Positions 15,691-20,884 of a stretch of DNA of 20,884 bases are shown in pieces. The position numbers and the translations under genes are program-made. Positions within the stretch are counted from its first letter, which is position 1. Every line of letters begins with the position of its first letter. The notes beneath the pieces are model-generated. The model was not told the DNA's origin. It made no database searches and saw only the letters and a program-made list of their open reading frames with translations. Origin of the DNA: DASPJL01 sp035628645 (GTDB taxonomy: Bacteria; Bacteroidota; Bacteroidia; Cytophagales; Cyclobacteriaceae); the NCBI GenBank assembly GCA_035628645.1, contig DASPJL010000081.1, positions 1 to 20,884 on the forward strand. The letters run 5' to 3'.

Positions 15691-16157
15691 AGCTGAGTTT
15701 TTTAATTGATCTTTCCGATATGCCTTATTACGAGATAAAAAATGCTTTGGATTCTTTACATATTCTTATGTTCCCAAGCTGCCAGCGTTAATAGTCGTTC
15801 TTTCGCAGCATCTACTTTTTATATGACTCTAAGCTGCTTTCTAGGTTTCCACAATAAATATTAATGAGTTAACGTCTAATGGGGAGCCAAGGGGATCTAA
15901 GAGAGAGTTTATATCAACATAGCATAATATGGAGAGCCAAGCTCTTCCTGTTGTACAGTTAGCTTTAGCTTACGGAAGTGATCATAAATTTTCCTTGGAA
16001 TGCAAAAAAAATAGAAAAAATTAGCAAAATAGTACACCCCATTTAGGTTTTTTATTTATAATTGAAATGCCTCTAGAGTTAACCTACTGTTTTCAGTACA
16101 AATAGGTTATTCTTATTTTTTTTTAATTAAATTTTTAAACTTAAACCAGTTCACAAA
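15691..16157. other. 467-bp AT-rich gap with structured leader
   Basis: No gene was found. Near 15869 and 15932 a short motif GAGCCAAG recurs, the second copy forming the small hairpin AGAGC-CAA-GCTCT (15933-15945). The last about 120 bases hold competing pairing elements (see 16044-16109) and a long T-run directly before the lipoprotein gene at 16158. Confidence 0.4.
16044..16120 (+). promoter_or_regulatory. Possible attenuator-like leader of the lipoprotein gene
   Basis: AACCTA (16081-16086) can pair with TAGGTT at 16044-16049 or with TAGGTT at 16103-16108, but not both. The downstream hairpin is TAACCTA (16080-16086) with TAGGTTA (16103-16109), with inner ACTG-TTTT-CAGT, followed by a T-rich run from about 16110. 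The layout resembles an antiterminator/terminator switch, but no transcription start is known and the stems are short. Confidence 0.3.
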
Positions 16158-16607
16158 ATGAAAAAAAACCCTATTAAATCCCTTTTACTTGGCATTCTAG
16201 TATCCTTTTCAATGTTTAATTGTTCCCAAGAGGATGCTCAACCAAAAAGCAAGGCTGCAGATGCGATGGCTTCAGCGACATTAAGCGGAACTTATTGTAC
16301 ATCGAACAGTTATCATAACTATCCAAAACAAGCAATGAATTTAAATTTATATGCTGTTGGAGCGACAGTTATGGTTTATGTGGATCCTTATGATGTACCT
16401 AATAGATTTACTATTTATGAAGGTTCTACCAACATAAAGAGCTCAGGTTGGATAGGTTATTCTAATAATTCCGGTCCTTGGGGAATGAGCATTAGCAAAC
16501 CAGCTACTTATATATCTTTTGTCAAAAAAGCTGGTATGACCTATTATTTAGGAGTTGAAACCGTTACTCCAAGTAATCAATGCGATTCCTGGTATTCTAA
16601 CTTTTAA
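16158..16607 (+). CDS. Small lipoprotein with a beta-rich domain
   Basis: A 149-residue lipoprotein. The signal peptide ends in MFNC, giving lipidated C22, followed by SQEDAQPK. A low-complexity spacer (KAADAMASATLSG) leads to an all-beta domain of about 105 residues (MVYVDPYDVPNRFTIYEGS, WGMSISKPATYISFVKKAG, YYLGVETVTPSNQCDSWY), with Cys pairs at both ends (YCTS and QCDSW) that could form a disulfide. The layout recalls small carbohydrate- or peptidase-associated beta-sandwich domains, but I cannot name the family. The ATG is preceded by CAAA, with no Shine-Dalgarno sequence. Its own terminator follows, so it is probably monocistronic. Confidence 0.75.
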   Translation: MKKNPIKSLLLGILVSFSMFNCSQEDAQPKSKAADAMASATLSGTYCTSNSYHNYPKQAMNLNLYAVGATVMVYVDPYDVPNRFTIYEGSTNIKSSGWIGYSNNSGPWGMSISKPATYISFVKKAGMTYYLGVETVTPSNQCDSWYSNF

Positions 16608-16633
16608 GATTTTAAACAAATTATTAATATGGG

Positions 16634-16661
16634 TGCGTGAGTTAAAAGCTCACGCATTTTG
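16634..16661 (+). terminator. Rho-independent terminator after the small lipoprotein
   Basis: TGCGTGAG (16634-16641), loop TTAAAAG, CTCACGCA (16649-16656), then TTTTGTT. It begins 27 bases after the stop codon. Confidence 0.85.
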
Positions 16662-16691
16662 TTAATAGAGAAATTGAATGAATTCTAAAAT

Positions 16692-17882
16692 ATGAAATGG
16701 TTGTTCTTTTTCTTTATATCCTTATTTTCTTCATCTTCAGTTAAATGCCAAATAGCTTCTCGAATTGGAACATCTATTAGTTGTTATGAAAATGGAGATA
16801 AAGTAAAATCACAAGTAGCCCGCATTTACTCATTAAGTAAAAGACAACAAGCTTATTCAAAGGTTGAATTTATTTATGAGAGTGTTCCCGAAGAAGCAAA
16901 AATTACATTTGAATATGCTGCCGGAATATGGGAAACATTTTTGAATTCGCCTGTTCCAATCCGGGTAAAAGTCATTTGGTCAGATAAAACAAATGCTCTT
17001 GCCACAACGGGGCCTACCACATTATATATGAATTTTGAAGGTTCCAGGTTTGTAAATGTATGGTATCCGGTAGCATTAGCAGAAAAACTGGCCAAAAAGG
17101 AGCTTAATCCTGTTTCAGAACCAGATATTGAAATATTGATTAATAAAAATTATGATTGGTATTACGGTACAGATGGAAATGTTCCTTCTGATAAACTCGA
17201 TCTACTGACAATTGTTTTACACGAAATAGCACATGGACTTGGATTTATTTCTTCAGCGTCTGTATATGAAAAGCAAGGTATCATAGGGGAGGATAGTTTC
17301 TATTATATATATGATCTTTTTCTTAAAAGGGAGGATGGACTATTTTTAACTGAACTTCCCAATCCATCCTATGAATTATTAGATGCTTATCAAAATAATA
17401 GCCTCTTTTTTCAATTATCTTCAATAACGTCATTAAATCAATTTCCCAGGATAAATGCACCTTCTTATTTTATTCATGGCGAAAGTATTTCTCATCTTGA
17501 TGAGCTTGCTTATCCAATAGGAAATGAGAATTCACTATTATCAGCCAAATTTTCTTTTGGGGAGTCGATTCATGTTTTAGGAGATGTTTTATCAGGAATA
17601 TTAGTGGATATAGGATGGGGGACAGAAACTGAGGCTGTTTATCCTACTATTTATCCCAATCCTACCGATGGAGTAATAAATTTTAATAGTTTGAATCCGG
17701 TAATAAAGTATGAAGCAAAGGTTTTAAATGCTTTAGGAACAGAAGTGTTGGAATTTGAGCTAAGAGCAAGAAACTTGGAATTGCCTTCAATTAATTTAGA
17801 AGTATTACCAAAGGGTGTTTATCTAATAATCCTTTCAACACCCGGGAAACTTTTTAAGTTTAAGACTATACTAATGAAATAA
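16692..17882 (+). CDS. Secreted zincin-like metalloprotease with T9SS tail
   Basis: A 396-residue exported protein with a signal peptide at about 1-20 (KWLFFFFISLFSSSSVKCQ). A zinc-binding helix, TIVLHEIAHGLGF, places H177 and H181 as ligands and E178 as the general base. The metzincin form HExxHxxGxxH is not complete: the eleventh position is Ser, so the third ligand must lie elsewhere. H262 or H268 (FIHGESISHLDE) are candidates, and SIHVLGDVLSGILVDIGW follows. Residues about 316-396 (YPTIYPNPTDGVINF to FKFKTILMK) form a T9SS type A sorting domain, so the enzyme is probably released or attached at the cell surface. It starts 84 bp after the small lipoprotein gene, separated by a terminator. 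Protein substrate is unknown. Proteolysis is inferred from the motif. Confidence 0.82.
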   Translation: MKWLFFFFISLFSSSSVKCQIASRIGTSISCYENGDKVKSQVARIYSLSKRQQAYSKVEFIYESVPEEAKITFEYAAGIWETFLNSPVPIRVKVIWSDKTNALATTGPTTLYMNFEGSRFVNVWYPVALAEKLAKKELNPVSEPDIEILINKNYDWYYGTDGNVPSDKLDLLTIVLHEIAHGLGFISSASVYEKQGIIGEDSFYYIYDLFLKREDGLFLTELPNPSYELLDAYQNNSLFFQLSSITSLNQFPRINAPSYFIHGESISHLDELAYPIGNENSLLSAKFSFGESIHVLGDVLSGILVDIGWGTETEAVYPTIYPNPTDGVINFNSLNPVIKYEAKVLNALGTEVLEFELRARNLELPSINLEVLPKGVYLIILSTPGKLFKFKTILMK

Positions 17883-17913
17883 CAACTTCTTTGCTGTGCA
17901 GTACAAACTCCAA

Positions 17914-18114
17914 ATGTTTGTTAGTGAAGAAATTAATTTAGCTAATGAGTTAACAAGATATTTGAAAGATAGCTACTTGCAGAAACATCGGCCTGTTGCG
18001 AGCATCCGATTGATAGTTCTCTTCAATCATTTTTTTAGTTTTATTCCTTATTTAGAAAGTCTGCAAGCTACAGATTCAGGTACAATAGATCTAATTTTAA
18101 TGTCTTACCTGTAA
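17914..18114 (+). CDS. Doubtful small ORF
   Basis: A 66-codon frame from ATG 17914 (the same frame is open from a GTG at 17896). The first half (SEEINLANELTRYLKDSYLQKHRPVASIR) looks protein-like; the second half is hydrophobic and unremarkable. No family, promoter or terminator was recognised. It fills the gap between the metalloprotease and the YD-like lipoprotein and may be a remnant or chance. Confidence 0.2.
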   Translation: MFVSEEINLANELTRYLKDSYLQKHRPVASIRLIVLFNHFFSFIPYLESLQATDSGTIDLILMSYL

Positions 18115-18167
18115 CATTATCCTTTTCTATGTATTTAGTTCTAAAAAACTTAATGCATATGGAACAT

Positions 18168-18908
18168 ATGAAAAAGATAATCCAGATTACCACAATCATT
18201 TTACTTTCAGTTTCTTGTACAAATGATGAGATTGTTAAAAGGACTGAGGAGGATACCTGTTATTTATCGGAATACACAGCTTCCAACAGTGAAAGTTTTA
18301 CTTTTAGAATGGAAAATAATAAGCTGGTTGAAACTGGCTACGGAACAAATTCCAGTCCCACGAATTTTACATATGATGATAAAGGGTATATCATTAAATC
18401 AGAAGGTCCCAACTTTGAGGAAAAGTACTATTACAATTCTGCCAATAAGATTGTAAAATCAGAAACCTACAGTTATGGAGTTCTGGTGGAAAGACGGGAA
18501 TACCTTTACGATTCAGACGGGAATATCAGGAAGTATTTGGCAAGTTTCAATCTGGATCAGCAGGTTCAAAGTTATGTTGAAGATCATTACGAATATAAGG
18601 ACGAAAATCGGGTGAAGACAATCTCCTACGTATACAGTTCGGATAATATGAATAAAGCTGATTCTGTTGTTATCAATAAGAAATTCGATGATAAGAAAAA
18701 CCCGTATAATACTTTAAATTATTCGTATTCTATTTATGACAAGAATAACCCTATTGAAATAACTTATTCGGGAGATAATTCTGAAAATAATACTGTGATT
18801 TCTTATACATACAATGAAAACGGTTACCCTATAACCTATGAAACAACTTATGTAAACCGAACTGAATATCCTGTAGTAACTGGAGAATATAAATATACAT
18901 GCCCATAG
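18168..18908 (+). CDS. Lipoprotein with YD-repeat-like strands
   Basis: A 246-residue lipoprotein when started at ATG 18168. The sequence MKKIIQITTIILLSVSC is a complete signal peptide with lipobox SVSC and lipidated C17. Starting at 18129 would add 13 residues in front of it. The mature part repeats short beta units of the form tyDxxGYIxK: FTYDDKGYIIKSEG, YYYNSANKIVKSETY, YLYDSDGNIRKYL, YTYNENGYPITYETTY. These resemble RHS/YD repeats or DUF4595-type lipoproteins, and are far too few for a toxin-carrying RHS shell. Function is unknown. It is probably outer-membrane or periplasmic. Confidence 0.78.
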   Translation: MKKIIQITTIILLSVSCTNDEIVKRTEEDTCYLSEYTASNSESFTFRMENNKLVETGYGTNSSPTNFTYDDKGYIIKSEGPNFEEKYYYNSANKIVKSETYSYGVLVERREYLYDSDGNIRKYLASFNLDQQVQSYVEDHYEYKDENRVKTISYVYSSDNMNKADSVVINKKFDDKKNPYNTLNYSYSIYDKNNPIEITYSGDNSENNTVISYTYNENGYPITYETTYVNRTEYPVVTGEYKYTCP

Positions 18909-18935
18909 AAATTCTTGTAATTAATTAATAAAGCA

Positions 18936-18967
18936 AAAGGCTGATTAATTTTTCAATCAGCCTTTTT
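18936..18967. terminator. Bidirectional terminator between convergent genes
   Basis: AAAGGCTGATT (18936-18946) and AATCAGCCTTT (18955-18965) form a perfect 11-bp stem. T-run follows on the plus strand (TTTTT); the minus strand has CCTTTTGC. It can end both the lipoprotein transcript and the sigma/TonB operon that stops at 18994. Confidence 0.85.
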
Positions 18968-18993
18968 ATTGTTTCACTTTAAAATTAAGATCT

Positions 18994-19896
18994 TTATTCA
19001 CTTGTTTCTTCCAGTGAAAATTTTATTGGTATGGTAAATTTAGATTTAACAGGTTTGTTATTAAGTAGAGCCGGATTCCAGGGCGGCATTTCTTTCACAA
19101 GCCTCTTTGCTTCCACATTCAATTCTTTTGATAATCCTTTCTTCACTCTTATATTACTGATTTTGCCTTTTTCTGAAACTACAAATTCAACAACCACTGT
19201 GCCTTCTACAGCGGTTTTTCTGGCAATTTCCGGATACTTAAGGTTTCTGTAAAAATACCTGAAGAGCCGATCAAATCCTTCTTTTGGAGCTGCTTTTATA
19301 TAAATATCATCCGTTTTTATTATCGGAAATCCATCTTTATCTGATATAGAATCTTCAGTCACTACCGGCAGATTCGTTAAAGGCGCTTTTAATGACAAAT
19401 CGATAGTTGAAGTTCTATCATTATTTGTGTTGAGATTAGAACTATCTTTAGTTTCAGTATTCTTCACAATCGGTTTGAAGGCTGCAGGCGGATTAGCTTT
19501 TGGAGTTTTTACCGAGCGGTTACTTTTATTTTCTCCTTTTATTTTGTCACCCGTTTTATGTTGATGGCTATACTTTTTTGTACTGATAGAGTCTATGTCC
19601 TTACCTTTTTTAACAACTTTTTGTTGTGTCAATGAATCCGGAGTCATGGGTAAAGGAAAGGATGATGGGCGGGACATTTCCTGCTCGGTATTTTTTTTCT
19701 GAAAATTTGAATTGGTGGTGCCCAAATATATCGTTATCCCCAGTAATATAAATAGGATAAAACCCAATCCAATAGACCTTCTGAGGGCGCTCTTCGCCTT
19801 TTTAGCTTTATTAGAAACTTCTGAAAAATCCATAAAGGCTTCCATTTCCACGTCAGAAATCTCCACGTTTTTAAAAATCACCTTATGTTTTTTCAT
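18994..19896 (-). CDS. Single-span membrane protein with TonB C-terminal domain
   Basis: A 300-residue protein. The N-terminal about 41 residues are cytoplasmic and charged (EISDVEMEAFMDFSEVSNKAKKAKSALRR). One membrane helix follows (about 42-60, GLGFILFILLGITIYLG), then a long polar K/T/N/S-rich spacer (about 65-205) that could cross the periplasm. A TonB C-terminal domain occupies about 210-300 (KYPEIARKTAVEGTVVVEF from K220; MPPWNPALLNNKPV). TonB domains contact outer-membrane transporters and transmit force from ExbBD. The gene overlaps the ECF sigma gene by ATGA, so it occupies the usual anti-sigma position. It may therefore link sigma control to the envelope, but anti-sigma activity is inferred only. 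Confidence 0.85.
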   Translation of the reverse strand: MKKHKVIFKNVEISDVEMEAFMDFSEVSNKAKKAKSALRRSIGLGFILFILLGITIYLGTTNSNFQKKNTEQEMSRPSSFPLPMTPDSLTQQKVVKKGKDIDSISTKKYSHQHKTGDKIKGENKSNRSVKTPKANPPAAFKPIVKNTETKDSSNLNTNNDRTSTIDLSLKAPLTNLPVVTEDSISDKDGFPIIKTDDIYIKAAPKEGFDRLFRYFYRNLKYPEIARKTAVEGTVVVEFVVSEKGKISNIRVKKGLSKELNVEAKRLVKEMPPWNPALLNNKPVKSKFTIPIKFSLEETSE

Positions 19897-20462
19897 CTCA
19901 GTACACTTTTAAATTGTATCCTTATTTTTTCCAGAAGCCTATGAATTTTGACCCTGGCATTAGTTTCATTTAGCCCAAGCACCTTGCCGATTTCCTTATA
20001 AGAAAGATCTTCATAAAATCGAAGTTCAATCAGTTTAACCTCATTGCATTTCAGACGCTCAAATATTTTTTGAAACTTAGCCTTTAAAGCATCGAGCTCA
20101 ATGTCTTCATCCTGATCCTTCAGTTTGAACAACAATTCATCCGTCATTACCAGTTGTTCTTGTTTTTTATGCTTTCTGAAAAACTGCATTACTTCATTAT
20201 ATGCAATCCGATAAAGCCAGGCAGAAAATGGAAAATTTTGAAAATTGTAGCTGTGTAAATTAGTTAAAGCCTTAATGAATACATTAGAAGTGATATCCGC
20301 AGTCACTTCCTTATCCAGTACTTTAAAGTAGATGAATTTGAAGATTGTTTTGTAGTACTTTTCATAAAGGGGCTTGAAACAATCAGGGTTGTTTTTTGCT
20401 TGAATAATCACAAGCCGTTCTTTCTCAAGTTCGTCATTAACAGGAGTGTCAGATGTATTCAA
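19893..20462 (-). CDS. ECF-family RNA polymerase sigma factor
   Basis: A 189-residue sigma factor. Region 2 spans about residues 25-95 (YEKYYKTIFKFIYFKV, TSNVFIKALTNL, FSAWLYRIAYNEVMQFFRK). Region 4 spans about 130-185 (LKCNEVKLIELRFYEDLSYKEIGKVLGL, then ETNARVKIHRLLEKI). There is no regulatory C-terminal extension. The ATG at 20462 is the first in frame. Its stop overlaps the start of the TonB-domain gene (ATGA, 4 bp), indicating translational coupling and joint function. Upstream, minus-strand TGTAAC lies about 50 bases before the start codon and might be a -35 element of an ECF promoter, but no clear -10 partner was seen. Confidence 0.92.
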   Translation of the reverse strand: MNTSDTPVNDELEKERLVIIQAKNNPDCFKPLYEKYYKTIFKFIYFKVLDKEVTADITSNVFIKALTNLHSYNFQNFPFSAWLYRIAYNEVMQFFRKHKKQEQLVMTDELLFKLKDQDEDIELDALKAKFQKIFERLKCNEVKLIELRFYEDLSYKEIGKVLGLNETNARVKIHRLLEKIRIQFKSVLR

Positions 20463-20706
20463 CCTTTTTCGGAATTATTAAACTTGGCTATAATACAATT
20501 CCTTTTAAGATGTTACAATTGTTTTTGATTTTTTTCTATTTCTATGGGTTTTGAATACTTGTGCAACGTGTCAAATGCTTTGCATTTCCGTTGATTGTTT
20601 ACTTTGACTGCGGAAAAGTAGGATCAATATTATTTCGCTCTAAACTTAAAATAAGATATATGAGCCTGAGAAAGATTATCTCTTGATGCCTTTATGGTCT
20701 GTGCAT

Positions 20707-20742
20707 GAGGATAATGTCATTGTCGAAAATGAAATTATCCTC
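20707..20742. repeat. Long hairpin downstream of the dienelactone hydrolase gene
   Basis: GAGGATAAT (20707-20715) pairs with ATTATCCTC (20734-20742). After one G/A mismatch, TCATT (20717-20721) pairs with AATGA (20728-20732). It lies 19 bases after the end of the minus-strand hydrolase gene, in terminator position, but no T-run follows on that strand. The rest of the gap 20463-20761 shows nothing clear. Confidence 0.5.
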
Positions 20743-20761
20743 AATTCCATTCTTTTTACAA

Positions 20762-20884
20762 TTACGTCAAATGTTCTTTAAAGAAATCTATGGTGCGTTT
20801 CCAGGCAAGTTCTGCGGCTGCTTTATCATAACGGGGAGTAGTATCGTTATGGAAACCATGGTTCACGTTTTCATACATATAGGC
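20762..20884 (-). CDS. Dienelactone hydrolase family protein, C-terminal end only
   Basis: The last 40 codons and stop of a gene that enters from the right edge. The residues YMYENVNHGFHNDTTPRYD, followed by KAAAELAWKRTIDFFKEHL, are the characteristic C-terminus of alpha/beta-hydrolases of the dienelactone hydrolase (carboxymethylenebutenolidase) family. The His in NHGFHND is the expected catalytic triad His. The nucleophile Cys/Ser region is outside the window, so activity cannot be judged. Confidence 0.85.
   Translation of the reverse strand, partial: AYMYENVNHGFHNDTTPRYDKAAAELAWKRTIDFFKEHLT

Noticed and set aside
15850..15960. tRNA or small RNA gene near the GAGCCAAG repeats
   Set aside because: No cloverleaf, T-loop or CCA-like end could be formed; only a 5-bp hairpin is present.
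17987..18010. ATCGG/CCGAT inverted repeat as terminator of the metalloprotease gene
   Set aside because: The stem is only 5 bp with a 14-base loop, about 100 bases after the stop, and no adjacent T-run.
18168..18908. RHS-type toxin interpretation of the YD-like lipoprotein
   Set aside because: Only about four degenerate repeats in 246 residues, no core hallmark motif and no C-terminal toxin or immunity gene.

Overview
The window looks like chromosomal DNA of a Bacteroidota, most likely Cytophagales-like, bacterium. Evidence for this: two proteins end in type IX secretion (T9SS) C-terminal sorting domains (764-1909 and 16692-17882). Several lipoproteins have an SCKK/ACKK-type lipobox. Start regions are AT-rich with little Shine-Dalgarno signal. 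Upstream regions carry the Bacteroidota -7 element TAnnTTTG (e.g. TACTTTTGCAC, TAGTTTTGCAC). ECF sigma factors, TonB-type proteins and a hybrid-sensor-like propeller protein are also present. No rRNA, tRNA, CRISPR array or insertion sequence was found.

Region 1 (1-4900) looks like a beta-glucan response and degradation locus. A divergent, window-truncated sensor with regulator-propeller repeats (1-450) faces a secreted GH16 glucanase (764-1909). The 313-bp gap between them carries six copies of GTCCAT/ATGGAC, including a perfect palindrome and an 11-bp-phased direct repeat. The glucanase has the segment order of a natural circular permutant, as in the Fibrobacter succinogenes lichenase. It is followed by an exported SRPBCC-GyrI-like protein (2020-3012) and a GH16 laminarinase-type lipoprotein with Ig-like and carbohydrate-binding-like modules (3067-4848). 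No SusC/SusD pair lies inside the window.

Region 2 (4900-9535) holds an exported protein of unknown function on the minus strand, a DUF4407 membrane protein, and an ECF sigma factor whose gene overlaps that of a four-helix membrane protein (likely anti-sigma). Next comes a gap with two plus-strand terminators and a possible gene remnant.

Region 3 (9536-15690) holds a caspase-like (clan CD) lipoprotein with a TIG domain. After it come a TPR-containing NarX/LiaS-type histidine kinase and a divergent NarL/LuxR-type response regulator, which form a two-component system. A SAM-dependent methyltransferase and a small unknown protein on the opposite strand complete the region.

Region 4 (15691-18970) is AT-rich and carries mostly exported proteins: a small lipoprotein behind a structured leader, a zincin-like metalloprotease with a T9SS tail, a doubtful small ORF, and a YD-repeat-like lipoprotein.

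Region 5 (18971-20884) is a minus-strand ECF sigma gene that overlaps, by ATGA, a gene for a membrane protein with a TonB C-terminal domain in the usual anti-sigma position. The window ends with the C-terminus of a dienelactone hydrolase.

Four genes or gene starts were moved from their longest open frame to a better-supported codon: 6422 (TTG), 13914, 14677 and 18168 (ATG).
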